This document shows, in pieces, positions 1 to 9,247 of a stretch of DNA of 64,000 bases. Source of the stretch: Bacillota bacterium (GTDB taxonomy: Bacteria; Bacillota; Clostridia; Lachnospirales; Lachnospiraceae); assembly GCA_023421505.1 (NCBI GenBank), contig JAEZTJ010000078.1, forward strand, positions 62,001-126,000, written 5' to 3'. The notes below the pieces were generated by a model. That model made no database searches and was not told the origin of the DNA. It was given only the letters and a program-made list of their open reading frames with translations. Position numbers and translations under genes: made by a program. The first letter of the stretch is position 1; every line of letters begins with the position of its first letter.

Positions 1-893
1 ACCGAAGCAATTTCGCCGGATACTTCAGAGATTATCATTGTATCTGTCAGTACACGAAAGCTTCCTGCCTCCGTACTACAGAGATCTCCGATCGCAGCAG
101 CAGCCCTTGTAGTATCTGTAATCCCCCCCGGATTCTTCACCTTAATCGTTACGTCTCTTACTAATCGGTTTCCTGATAATACCCGATCAAGTAAACTCAC
201 CCCAGTTACTGTTCCTTTGATTGTCTCAAAGTTGCCTTCTATTGTAACGCTTGAAGTTTTGCCCACTAGAGATGCTTCTGCATCTGAGGCATTAAAAGGA
301 ATAGTCAGCAGCATATAACTATTATCATAAATTTCAGCAATCTGTGCTCCCTTTTGCAGATTTTCGCCTTGTTTTACAAATAGGGTTTTTACCACACCAG
401 ACACAGTGGACTTTACATTAGGATCACCGTATTTAGCCTTTGCTTTCTCATAATCGGCTTTTGCTTCTACATAATCAGCTAATGCCGCTTTATAATTTTC
501 ATTCACCTTTGATAAATCCTTTTCGGCTCTCTCTACCTTCGTCTGTGCAGCAGCTATCTGACTGTCGAGCGTGTCTGTCGCGATCTGATATAATACCTGC
601 CCTTTTTCAACAGTATCGCCTTCTTCAAAATCCGCTGCAATTACTTCGCCCTCCACCAGCGACATAACCTCATATGTATTAAGCGGTTCGATTGTACCGG
701 AGGAAGATAATACATTCCGGATTGTTCTAGTTTCTACCCTGCGGGTGGTCTGCACCGACCTAACAGCACTGGGTGCAGCCTTATCCGCGTATACATGCCT
801 AAATCCAAGATACGCACCTGTACCTAAAATTGTTATAATTACTAATAATCTTATTACTTTCTTCCATTTTATCTTATATAAAAGCTTTTTCAT
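1..893 (-). CDS. HlyD/MacA-type efflux adaptor (membrane fusion protein), 3' end outside window
   Basis: Read by direct translation of the minus strand; the frame is open to the left edge, so the C-terminus is missing. The protein starts MKKLLYKIKWKK, has one N-terminal membrane helix, then a barrel-sandwich (biotinyl-lipoyl) half with GTIEPLNTYEV and GEVIAADFEEGDTVEKGQVL, an alanine/lysine-rich coiled-coil hairpin, and the second lipoyl half (STVSGVVKTLFVKQGENLQKG). This is the usual order of periplasmic-adaptor-like subunits that pair with MacB-type ABC exporters; in a Gram-positive cell it would act outside the membrane. A GAGG ribosome site lies 5 nt before the ATG and comes from a hairpin repeat just upstream. 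The partner ABC genes would be expected beyond the left edge. The substrate is unknown. Confidence 0.85.
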   Translation of the reverse strand, partial: MKKLLYKIKWKKVIRLLVIITILGTGAYLGFRHVYADKAAPSAVRSVQTTRRVETRTIRNVLSSSGTIEPLNTYEVMSLVEGEVIAADFEEGDTVEKGQVLYQIATDTLDSQIAAAQTKVERAEKDLSKVNENYKAALADYVEAKADYEKAKAKYGDPNVKSTVSGVVKTLFVKQGENLQKGAQIAEIYDNSYMLLTIPFNASDAEASLVGKTSSVTIEGNFETIKGTVTGVSLLDRVLSGNRLVRDVTIKVKNPGGITDTTRAAAAIGDLCSTEAGSFRVLTDTMIISEVSGEIAS

Positions 894-898
894 CAATA

Positions 899-985
899 CC
901 TCATTTCTGCGCTGCTTATAAGATTTGCATTGCGAAATTATGTTCAGATACAGGCTTTATGGTTGCAGCGCAGACACTTACCTGT
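899..985. repeat. Hairpin repeat R1 supplying an SD
   Basis: Perfect 10-bp inverted repeat, TCTGCGCTGC (906-915) and GCAGCGCAGA (965-974), around about 50 nt. On the minus strand the element ends ...GCGCAGAAATGAGG, and this GAGG is the ribosome site of the efflux adaptor. A near copy sits before potD (54614-54680) and a weaker one near 53395. Confidence 0.6.
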
Positions 986-1011
986 ATATCCACCAGATCA
1001 TATTATTTGAA

Positions 1012-2883
1012 TCATTTGATATTTTCTGCAACTAGCACTCTGATTTTTCCACCCAGATAGGGATTCTTGTCATAATAAGCCTTAACGCTATACTTCGTTA
1101 AATCAGATATTTTATCAAGTGAAGTGGAAAAGTATTCGCCATCTATCAAAAAATAGATATAAATTTGATCAGCCAAAGGATAGATCGTATTACCGGCTTG
1201 TATCGTTGTCAATCCGACTGAGACAACAGATACTTCTGTTAAATCAGTGGAACCTGTTATTATACCGTTATCAACAGTAAATTTCTTAGGCCCAGAACTG
1301 AGACTAAATCCAGAAAGCTGGTTAGAATTAAGACTTCCCTGCTTATCTCCGATCAGATAGGTATAGCTTATTTTATCATTTTGCATATTGCTTCCGACAA
1401 ATATGCCATATTCATCCATGTCACCGCTTATATCGTTTAAAATCAACTGGGTAATCTGACCTTTCTCATTCAACTCATAATAATAGACCGAAGTACTCAG
1501 TAGTCTTACCCCTGCTAATCTTTCTGGACTTAAGCTAATGTAACGGTTAACTTTTAAATCCAGTATCTTTACATTGGAAGCCAGGGCTGTACCCCCAAGT
1601 GCACTACCATCACTACTAAAGGTATTATCTCCAAAAGTCCTGCTTGCTGGAGTATAACTGCTTATTGCCGCGCTTCCGTCTTTAAAGGTTAATCTTACAA
1701 TGCCTCCTGCAAGGAACCAAATAGTATCATTATCATAATCCTGTTCGTATACATTGCCGGAGGCATCTACAAATTTAACATAGCCTTTACTGGTATAACT
1801 GCCGTCCGAATTTTCTGTCAAATGAGTTCCTGTCTCTAGTACAACACCAGTAATTGTTACGTTTTGTTCATCAATCGTTATAACTCCGGCCACCTTATCA
1901 TTTCGATCCAGCAGCAAGGTCACATAATTGCCCTTTTTTACTGACCCCATAGAAGTAAACTTTAGCGTAACGCTATTGTTTGCTAAAGCATAATCCTTAC
2001 CTGCGACAGTTACAGAGGCAGGGGAAGTATAATCGGGATTAATCGCTTCTACCTTACCGGTTACTTTATTGTCATAGACCCACACCGTTTTAAGCTCTTC
2101 ACAGAAATACAGGACATCATAATCGGAGATATCAGAAAGCGCACACTGAAGTCCATTCTTGTAATATTTTGCATCAGAGGCCGAAAAAGGCAGTTCATAT
2201 TTCCAGTTGTCATCTGCTATGATTGGTCCTTTGATACTCTGATTTACTATTGATAAATAATCCAACTCACCGTCAGCATCAAGCTTATAGCCTAGCATTG
2301 CCGCATATACATTGCCGCTCTTCGTTTTAGCTGTCAACGTATTATAAAAAAGATTCATGCAGTCCTCCTCCGTTAAGTACTGCGATTTTGATTTATTGAT
2401 ATTTTTATTCAATTCTTTTGTCTTATACAGATTCATGATGCCCCCTGATAAATTACTGGCAAAATCACTGTCGGCATAGCCTAGTAGCTTTATTGCGGCA
2501 TAGACCGCTTCCTGTAGGGTAATACCCTGTTCCGGCTTGAATTTTCCGTCCAGATAGCCGGACATCCATCCCTGATCAATTACTGTCTGTATGTAACCTG
2601 CTGCCCAGTAGCTTTTCTTAACATCACTAAACAGGGACATATTACTCTCAGAGGATACTGTGTCTTTTAAAGCTGACAGATTAATAAGCATCTGTGCAAA
2701 CCGGCTCCTTACTACGATCTCTGTTTCATTATTACTATTATCTTTGTCCGTATTCATAATTCCGATTGCCTGAATGATCTGTTCGGCATTGCTCCCTGCA
2801 TATGACTGCATTGTCATGCGAGAGGTAAATATTACGGAAATCAATAAAGTAAAAAGTAATAACAAAGCTTTTTTTCTTCTCAT
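1012..2883 (-). CDS. SLH-domain surface protein
   Basis: 623-residue secreted protein. The N-terminus (MRRKKALLLLFTLLISVIFTS) is a typical signal peptide. An SLH (S-layer homology) module lies at about residues 80-145 (FSDVKKSYWAAGYIQTVIDQG, then SGYLDGKFKPEQGITLQEAVYAAIKLLGY), a module known to bind secondary cell-wall polymers. The remaining 450 residues are Gly/Ser/Thr-rich beta-type sequence with no enzyme motif I recognise. It is co-oriented with the downstream efflux adaptor and divergent from a two-component system, so it may belong to a cell-envelope stress or export unit. Surface anchoring is inferred from the SLH domain; the function of the C-terminal part is unknown. Confidence 0.8.
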   Translation of the reverse strand: MRRKKALLLLFTLLISVIFTSRMTMQSYAGSNAEQIIQAIGIMNTDKDNSNNETEIVVRSRFAQMLINLSALKDTVSSESNMSLFSDVKKSYWAAGYIQTVIDQGWMSGYLDGKFKPEQGITLQEAVYAAIKLLGYADSDFASNLSGGIMNLYKTKELNKNINKSKSQYLTEEDCMNLFYNTLTAKTKSGNVYAAMLGYKLDADGELDYLSIVNQSIKGPIIADDNWKYELPFSASDAKYYKNGLQCALSDISDYDVLYFCEELKTVWVYDNKVTGKVEAINPDYTSPASVTVAGKDYALANNSVTLKFTSMGSVKKGNYVTLLLDRNDKVAGVITIDEQNVTITGVVLETGTHLTENSDGSYTSKGYVKFVDASGNVYEQDYDNDTIWFLAGGIVRLTFKDGSAAISSYTPASRTFGDNTFSSDGSALGGTALASNVKILDLKVNRYISLSPERLAGVRLLSTSVYYYELNEKGQITQLILNDISGDMDEYGIFVGSNMQNDKISYTYLIGDKQGSLNSNQLSGFSLSSGPKKFTVDNGIITGSTDLTEVSVVSVGLTTIQAGNTIYPLADQIYIYFLIDGEYFSTSLDKISDLTKYSVKAYYDKNPYLGGKIRVLVAENIK

Positions 2884-3187
2884 ATGAAATCTCCTTTACT
2901 GTAGATTAAATCTAGGATATCCTGCAGCCGGATCCGTGCTTTTATCCGAAGCTTCTAATTCCAGGTTCCCTTTTTCATTCCATCGGGTATATTTCTTACC
3001 GTCACCGTATCAGAATAACAAGTGTACTATATAAACTATATCTTAATAATCACTTATGATGTAATTGTGAGGTAAATTATTACATCTAAATCTTCAGTCC
3101 TGTTATCTATCACAATTTCATCACATTATTGCGGTATTGTACAACTGTATCAAAATTCTAATGTAAATAATTCGGAGGTGCTCATGG
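2884..3187. other. Divergent intergenic region
   Basis: About 300 bp between the SLH gene (minus) and the response regulator (plus). It must hold two opposing promoters. It is AT-rich. The only clear element is the GGAGG ribosome site at about 3174-3179 for the response regulator. No coding sequence was seen. Confidence 0.5.
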
Positions 3188-3880
3188 ATGAAGAATGATA
3201 AACGTTGTCTGCTTATCATTGACGATGAAAAAAAAATACGCCGGGCAGTGAAGGACTTTCTTGTCGCTTCCGGTTTTTGTATACTAGAGGCAGCTGATGG
3301 CGAGGAAGGGTATGAGGTTTATTATCAGAACATTGCCGATATAGACTTAATTCTATTGGATGTAATGATGCCAAAGCAGGACGGCTTCTCCTTATTAAAG
3401 AAAATTCGTGAGACCTCCTTTGTTCCTGTTATCCTGCTTACGGCAAAGGGTGAATCCTATGATCAGATCAAAGGCTTTAAATGCGGCGCAGATGATTATA
3501 TTGCAAAGCCTTTTGTTCCTTCCCTGTTACTACTTCGATTAGAGGCAATTTTGAAGCGGGTGGGAAAAGACAGCTCACAAGAACTGCAAATAGGCAATAT
3601 CTGCATCAATCTACAGAGAAGATTGGTAAAAATAAGTGGAGAGACGCTAGATATGACCCGAAGAGAATATGACCTTTTGACTTATTTTATTATGAACAAG
3701 GGAATCACCCTAACCAGAGAGCAATTGCTGAATGGTGTGTGGGGCTATGATTATGAGGGCGATTTCCGGACAGTCGATACCCATGTAAAGCAACTCAGGA
3801 TTAAGCTTGGAATATATGCTGAATACATTAAAACTATTTTTCGTATCGGTTATTGCTTTGAGGTAAAAAATGAAAGCTAG
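3188..3880 (+). CDS. OmpR/PhoB-family response regulator
   Basis: 230 residues. Receiver domain at 1-120 with the acidic pair D12/D13, phospho-acceptor D58 (LILLD), T85 and K107 (ADDYIAKPF). A winged-helix DNA-binding domain fills about 130-228 (TRREYDLLTYF, then RTVDTHVKQLRIKLG). A GGAGG site 9 nt upstream fixes the start; an ATG 4 nt earlier reads out of frame. The stop overlaps the kinase start by 11 nt, so the two are translationally coupled. Likely targets are the divergent SLH and efflux genes, by position only. Confidence 0.93.
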   Translation: MKNDKRCLLIIDDEKKIRRAVKDFLVASGFCILEAADGEEGYEVYYQNIADIDLILLDVMMPKQDGFSLLKKIRETSFVPVILLTAKGESYDQIKGFKCGADDYIAKPFVPSLLLLRLEAILKRVGKDSSQELQIGNICINLQRRLVKISGETLDMTRREYDLLTYFIMNKGITLTREQLLNGVWGYDYEGDFRTVDTHVKQLRIKLGIYAEYIKTIFRIGYCFEVKNES

Positions 3881-5324
3881 TATAAAGACAAAAATTATGT
3901 TGTTTTCTGCAACACTGCTCTTTGTTGTAATATTCTGTCAGATATTTTTTGGGGTATTTCTCTCAAAGAATTTATTTATTAAATTACAGCAAAAGAAAAT
4001 CGAGGATTTATTTGATATACTAAAAAACAATTATAGTGATGATCCAGATGTGATTTCCTCTCTGGCACAGGAAACACAAGAAATTTATAATATAAGTATT
4101 GAAATCTTTGATAATAATAAAATCATATTCAGTAACGGAGCGATGCGTGACCGCACCAGATATGAACCGCTAGACTTCTTAAGGAGGAAAGAACCCAGGA
4201 ATATTTTCAGCTATAATGCAAAGGCTGTAGTCATACCGGCAAAAAGTAGCAGCAATGGCCTGATCCGTTTAAACGGATTAATTGATTACGCATCCTCCGT
4301 CCGATTTGTCTCCATCACTTCACCGATTGGAGCTATAGAAGCCAGTATTATACTGTTTACGGAAAGTAATTTTATTATTGCAGTCTTTGCATTAATCATT
4401 GGTATAATATCCTCCTTACTCTTTGCCATGCATATTTCGCGGCCGATAAAAAAAGTGGAAGCTGTTGCACACAATATTTCCTCTATGTCCTTCGACCAGT
4501 TTGCCGATGAAACTGTCAGCACATCCGAGCTGTGCAATTTATCTGTGAGCATCAACCAAATGGCTGCTAAGATGAATTCCATGATACAGGAATTGCTGCT
4601 GACGAATGAAGCATTGAAAAAGGATGTGGATTATCAAAAACAGATTGAAATCATGCACCGAGAATTTATAGCCAATGTTTCCCACGAAATGAAAACACCG
4701 CTATGTCTCTTGCTTATTTACTGCGAAAACTTGAAAAATAATATAACCGGTATCGATAAAGACTATTATTGTGAGATAATTATGGAAGAGGCTCAACAGC
4801 TAAATGAAATGGTGCGGACATTACTTGATATCTCTTCCATAGAGAACAACCTGACCAATATTCAGCTTATACCGGTCAATTTTACCAAGTTATGTAGGCA
4901 GGTTCTGCTGAAAACCGATGTGATCTTGAATGAATTTATAGTTACGCAGGAATATCAGGAGGATCTATGCGTCCTGGGAGCTCCAAAGTATTTAGAGCAA
5001 GCCATCTGTAACTTTTTAACCAATGCTTTTTCCCACACTCGCTCTTATGGGAAAATTCGTGTTTCTCTGTGTAAACAAGACAATAATGTATTATTTTCTG
5101 TCCATAATGAAGGGAAACTCATTGAAGCATCAAAGCTTCCAAGAATTTGGGATAGCTTTTACCGTGCTGATCCTACCCCTCAGGATGATATGCATATGGG
5201 ACTCGGACTTTATATCGTACGGACAATCATTAATGCCCACGGCGGTAAATACGGTGTGTTTAACGAAACCGACGGCCCGACTTTTTATTTCTCACTACCC
5301 GTTTACGAAGAGATATGCACTTAA
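3870..5324 (+). CDS. Sensor histidine kinase
   Basis: 484 residues. Membrane helices at about 9-31 and 166-188 flank an extracellular sensor of about 135 residues; a HAMP-like linker follows (RPIKKVEAVAHNISSMSF). The dimerisation and phosphoacceptor helix has H272 in ANVSHEMKTPL, and the ATP-binding domain has the N box (EQAICNFLTNAFSH) and the G box (MGLGLYIV). It is the cognate kinase of the overlapping response regulator. The signal is not evident from sequence; the neighbouring SLH and efflux genes suggest an envelope or antimicrobial cue. A bidirectional terminator follows. Confidence 0.93.
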   Translation: MKASIKTKIMLFSATLLFVVIFCQIFFGVFLSKNLFIKLQQKKIEDLFDILKNNYSDDPDVISSLAQETQEIYNISIEIFDNNKIIFSNGAMRDRTRYEPLDFLRRKEPRNIFSYNAKAVVIPAKSSSNGLIRLNGLIDYASSVRFVSITSPIGAIEASIILFTESNFIIAVFALIIGIISSLLFAMHISRPIKKVEAVAHNISSMSFDQFADETVSTSELCNLSVSINQMAAKMNSMIQELLLTNEALKKDVDYQKQIEIMHREFIANVSHEMKTPLCLLLIYCENLKNNITGIDKDYYCEIIMEEAQQLNEMVRTLLDISSIENNLTNIQLIPVNFTKLCRQVLLKTDVILNEFIVTQEYQEDLCVLGAPKYLEQAICNFLTNAFSHTRSYGKIRVSLCKQDNNVLFSVHNEGKLIEASKLPRIWDSFYRADPTPQDDMHMGLGLYIVRTIINAHGGKYGVFNETDGPTFYFSLPVYEEICT

Positions 5325-5340
5325 TTATTTCACAGACTGC

Positions 5341-5387
5341 GTAAAAAGGCCTATGATTCATTACTAATCCTCATAGGCCTTTTTTAC
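5341..5387. terminator. Bidirectional intrinsic terminator
   Basis: Stem AAAAAGGCCTATGA / TCATAGGCCTTTTT with a loop of about 14 nt and T/A runs on both sides. It lies between the convergent kinase and LtaS-like genes and can serve both. Confidence 0.85.
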
Positions 5388-5424
5388 GATACCAAAGAAT
5401 ACATTTGATATTTTACTTGACGAA

Positions 5425-7806
5425 CTATTTCCCGTTTCGGAAAATATACCTGTAATAATTCTCATTTAATATACTTTTTGAAACGGAAAATTTATTTTTT
5501 ATCAGGTTGATTATATTACTCACATAGTCCCTCGGAAGGTCCTCCTTCGTCAGCATTGTGATATCTCCTGTTTCCGAATTATACATCACCTTATCCGTAA
5601 TAAAGCTTCGGTTTGATAAGATAACAAGTGGTGGTGCATCTGATAGAATATCCCGACCCATAAGAAGCCTTGAGTCATAGGAGAGGCCAAACAGATTGGA
5701 CAGCGTCGGTAATATATCAAGACTGGAGCATGGTTTATCAATTACAATATTTTGCTTCATTCCCTTACACCAAAGTATAAAATGATTCTTATATTTTTCA
5801 AAGACGGGTTCAAGCGTATGACCCGCTGCTTCATCAAGAATTTTCTTATCCCATGCATAGGGATAATGATCTGCACTAAGTGCTATGACCGTACGATTGG
5901 CAACGCCTGCTGCTTCAAGCTTCTTGATTAAAAGCTCCAGGGCTTTATCTAATTCGATCTGACAGGCAATATAAGCCCTCACATTCTCAGAATATTGCAA
6001 ATCTGCTACCATAGCCTGATTCTTATTAGAGATAGAGTTACCACTAAAGGAATAATTCATATGACCGCTGACGGTAAGATAATATACATGAAAAGGTTCA
6101 TTCTTTACATATTCCTCAACCGTACTATCAATCATTTCTAAATCCGATTCCGGCCAAGTATTCGGGTGCTCCAAAACAAGCCCATTTCCTTTTGCTTTAA
6201 AGCTGTACCCTAGATTCGGATGAGTCTCATTTCTCTGATAGTAAGTATAGGTATGGTTATGATATGCCCTGCTTGCCACACCCAGCTTGTTGAATTGGTT
6301 ACCCAGTGCAAAGGGCCAGGCATTTTTTCTGCCCTTATACATACTTCGTGTTCCTGTTGGTATCAGCCCTGTTAAAGCAACATATTCACCGTCACTTGTA
6401 CTGGTCTGCCAGAGAGGTGTATAGAAATTATTAAAAACAAAGCCCTCATGGATCAGCTTATATAGAGTCGGTGTTTTCTCTTTATGCACCGCATAGGGAG
6501 AGAAGCCCTCCGCGGTAATCAAAATAAGATTATATCCCTGAAACATACCTGTATATTTGTTCTTATTTGTCGGTTCAACCGAGGCAAAATATTTATCAAG
6601 GGTCTTAATGGTTTTATTTGTTTCCTTTGCAGCTAAGTTAAGGAAATCAATATTCATGATATTCGGAGAAGTATCAATAGGCGTAGGGGGTGGCATTTTC
6701 TTGATGGTTGGCTTCAGCTTTTTACCAGTATCGCGCTTCATCACTGGAGCCGAAGGAGCCTTTGTTGGTAAAGTTGTAACAGAAGCTTTCTTTATTGCCC
6801 TCGTATCCACTAAAACCAATTTTTCCTTACCACCAATTAGATTAGTAATATCTATTCTGGTCATAACTGTTATGCCAAGCTCTTTACCACATAAATCCTG
6901 TACCCTGGATTTGTAATAAAGATCATAGGGAGAATAATCCGCCTTACCAGTCAGAAGTAAGGATGCAAGCGCTACCAAATGAAAAACGACCCCGACACCG
7001 ATCAAAAGAATCTGAAGCTTAAGACCTCTCCTTGAAAAATCTATCTGTCTGAAGAATAGTAATATTAATATAAATAGCGGAACAAATAGCAGAAGAATTC
7101 CGCCAATATTGGCTTTGACCGCAGGTAAAGCATCTGCTCCAAATTCTGAAAGTGCATCACCAGCCATACCAATTGACTGAAATGAAAAATACACCTTAAA
7201 AAGACTATAATAAATCAGTTGAACAGCGAACAGCAGACAAGCGAGTCCAATAAAGAGCGTAAATAGACATTTATTCACAGTAGAATTAAATAAAGCGGTA
7301 ATAACTCCAATAAAAATTCCGAGCGGAATTGCAAAAAGTATTGGATATATAATTTTGAGATCTATACTACGATAATTTAATAAGTGAATGATAATTTCCA
7401 GATAAATGACCGTACTGATTAAAAAAGCAACAGGAAAAATAAGGCTGCTATTTGATATATGGATATATCCATTCCAGGCAGCCCCAAGCTTTGAACTAAT
7501 CATTCTAGTTCGTGATAACAGCTTACTCTCTGCAAAAAGCTGCTTATCCTTTATCAAACTGTTATTTTTCTTATCGCTTTTACCATTGTTTAAATCCACA
7601 TCATCAATTGACTTTTGATTTACATCCATATGAAAGGAATCACAGTCTCTATTTTCTTCCCTTAAGGTATCTATATGCAACTTCTTCTCAAATATGAGCT
7701 TTTGCGAAGAAATTTCTTCGATACCTTCCTGCTTATTATCCTTACCGCTTTCTACCTCTAAATCAGTATTGCCATCCCCATTATTTTTGAACTGCCCCAT
7801 ATCCAT
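5425..7806 (-). CDS. LtaS-like sulfatase-fold membrane enzyme
   Basis: 793 residues. A polar N-terminal tail of about 110 residues is followed by five membrane helices at about 121-290, a Lys/Pro-rich linker (340-380) and an extracellular sulfatase-fold domain. Motifs match the lipoteichoic acid synthase / phosphoglycerol transferase family: E433 in TAEGF, nucleophile T470 in TSTSDGEY, and a downstream SADHYPY metal site. The expected role is polyglycerolphosphate or phosphoglycerol transfer to a surface polymer. The stop of the upstream peptidase gene overlaps its SD (AGGTAA), so the two are coupled. The long charged cytoplasmic tail is unusual for LtaS. The exact acceptor cannot be told. 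Confidence 0.85.
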   Translation of the reverse strand: MDMGQFKNNGDGNTDLEVESGKDNKQEGIEEISSQKLIFEKKLHIDTLREENRDCDSFHMDVNQKSIDDVDLNNGKSDKKNNSLIKDKQLFAESKLLSRTRMISSKLGAAWNGYIHISNSSLIFPVAFLISTVIYLEIIIHLLNYRSIDLKIIYPILFAIPLGIFIGVITALFNSTVNKCLFTLFIGLACLLFAVQLIYYSLFKVYFSFQSIGMAGDALSEFGADALPAVKANIGGILLLFVPLFILILLFFRQIDFSRRGLKLQILLIGVGVVFHLVALASLLLTGKADYSPYDLYYKSRVQDLCGKELGITVMTRIDITNLIGGKEKLVLVDTRAIKKASVTTLPTKAPSAPVMKRDTGKKLKPTIKKMPPPTPIDTSPNIMNIDFLNLAAKETNKTIKTLDKYFASVEPTNKNKYTGMFQGYNLILITAEGFSPYAVHKEKTPTLYKLIHEGFVFNNFYTPLWQTSTSDGEYVALTGLIPTGTRSMYKGRKNAWPFALGNQFNKLGVASRAYHNHTYTYYQRNETHPNLGYSFKAKGNGLVLEHPNTWPESDLEMIDSTVEEYVKNEPFHVYYLTVSGHMNYSFSGNSISNKNQAMVADLQYSENVRAYIACQIELDKALELLIKKLEAAGVANRTVIALSADHYPYAWDKKILDEAAGHTLEPVFEKYKNHFILWCKGMKQNIVIDKPCSSLDILPTLSNLFGLSYDSRLLMGRDILSDAPPLVILSNRSFITDKVMYNSETGDITMLTKEDLPRDYVSNIINLIKNKFSVSKSILNENYYRYIFRNGK

Positions 7807-7814
7807 TCAAAATT

Positions 7815-8843
7815 TTACCTTCTTTCGAAAATAATACTGCCCTTACCTCCGAAGCTTCTGATCTTAGCGATTGCACCATTCATCATAGAAAATTGCGGTG
7901 GCTTATGCCCAATATCCGCATCCAGTATAATGGGCAGCTTAAACTCACCTAATACAGACATTACCGCTTCCTGATACGTTGTATCTGTATCTGTACGGTA
8001 CATAGCGGGTCTGCCAAATACAAACCCCGCAGCATGTTCAAACCAGCCTGCTTCCTTAAACTGCCATAAGCCCCTGATGAGCGCATCGCTTCCAAGATTA
8101 AAGCTTTCGAGGAACCATAAAATCTTATCCTCTTTATAATGATTAATAAATTCCCTGGTCTTATCAAATCTGGTACCAACAAGATTCAAAAGTACATCGA
8201 GGCACCCCCCAAGTGCTCTACCATGTATCTGAAGCTCTGTATCTTTCTTCCAATCGGAAGGATAAATATTTATCCATTCAACCTTCTTCTCAAGTTCAAA
8301 CTCTTCATAGCCGGTTATTCTTGGCTTGAAGCCATCCTGAAATTTCTGAAAGCTCTCCTGTAAAGTATCTTCTCCCTCCAAAAGACTAAGATTATGATAC
8401 AAAGAACTATGCCACTTCTCCATACCAAAGCTGCTGAAATTATACGTATATATTGTAGCTATCTCTAAATTAGTCGTTACAGTATATAGTAGACCTGTGG
8501 TATCAGAAAAACCCTGCAGCCATTTTGGATTGGATCTTATAACCTCAAGATCCAGATAGGAAAGCATCTCCACCAGATAATCTCCGCCACTCGCTGCTAT
8601 AATTACCTGTACCTGTGGATCCTTTATTAATTGCAGCAGCTCCTTGGCCCTAGTTGCTCCGTCAGAGCTTCTTCCCTTTTCACATTTTCTCACATTATTA
8701 GTAACCGTTACGGGATATCCCATTTCTGCAAAATGTTCAATTCCGCTTTCTAAGCGTATCAAATCCACTTCTTTATCAAAGCCGGCAGAAGTAGCTGTAA
8801 CACCAATTTTATTTCCCTTTATCAGATTACCGGGATATATCAT
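7815..8843 (-). CDS. S66-family peptidase homologue (LD-carboxypeptidase/MccF-like)
   Basis: 342 residues. The fold markers of the S66 family are present: a start like YPGNLIKGNKIGVTATSAG, GFSDTTGLLY, the Glu region FLESFNLGSD and the His region DIGHKPPQ. The family hydrolyses the LD bond of peptidoglycan tetrapeptides or inactivates microcin C-type molecules with a Ser-Glu-His triad. At the usual nucleophile site, after GG in ASGGDYLVEML (residues 84-94), I see Leu90 where MccF-like enzymes have Ser, so activity is uncertain. It is translationally coupled to the LtaS-like gene, which fits a cell-wall role. Confidence 0.75.
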   Translation of the reverse strand: MIYPGNLIKGNKIGVTATSAGFDKEVDLIRLESGIEHFAEMGYPVTVTNNVRKCEKGRSSDGATRAKELLQLIKDPQVQVIIAASGGDYLVEMLSYLDLEVIRSNPKWLQGFSDTTGLLYTVTTNLEIATIYTYNFSSFGMEKWHSSLYHNLSLLEGEDTLQESFQKFQDGFKPRITGYEEFELEKKVEWINIYPSDWKKDTELQIHGRALGGCLDVLLNLVGTRFDKTREFINHYKEDKILWFLESFNLGSDALIRGLWQFKEAGWFEHAAGFVFGRPAMYRTDTDTTYQEAVMSVLGEFKLPIILDADIGHKPPQFSMMNGAIAKIRSFGGKGSIIFERR

Positions 8844-8952
8844 ATCAATTCTCTCTCCTATTAATCATACCTTTGTATTTTTCTAATTATTTCTAATTTT
8901 TGGATTAAATAGTATTAGCTGTATTATAACATTCTCCAGTTAAATTATCAAT

Positions 8953-9216
8953 CTACTTAGTAAGCTTATCAATAATCGCTCTGATTTCTAATAGTTTCTC
9001 CTCAGTATTCCCTGCCTCTACTGCCTCTTTCAGACACATATCAATATGAGTATGCAGTATCTCCCTGTTAGCCTTGTGTAGAATTGCTTCTGTAGCAATT
9101 ACTTGATTCGAGATATCGATACAATAGCGGTCCTCTTCAATCATATTTAATATACCATCGATCTGTCCCTTTGCCGTTCTAAGCAGTCTTATGACTTTCT
9201 CCTTATCTGCTTTCAT
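8953..9216 (-). CDS. csoR: CsoR-family copper-sensing repressor
   Basis: 87 residues from the ATG preceded by GGAGG; the frame stays open for about 65 further codons upstream, but those run through a repeat element and are not credible. All-helical CsoR/RcnR fold with the Cu(I) triad C32, H57 and C61 at the canonical 25- and 4-residue spacings (YCIDIS, HTHIDMC). Apo-CsoR binds GC-rich dyads and releases them with Cu(I). A matching dyad lies upstream of the neighbouring copper chaperone. A MITE-like repeat separates it from copZ. Confidence 0.9.
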   Translation of the reverse strand: MKADKEKVIRLLRTAKGQIDGILNMIEEDRYCIDISNQVIATEAILHKANREILHTHIDMCLKEAVEAGNTEEKLLEIRAIIDKLTK

Positions 9217-9247
9217 ATATCCTCCATTATTATAAATAAGGTAGGTG

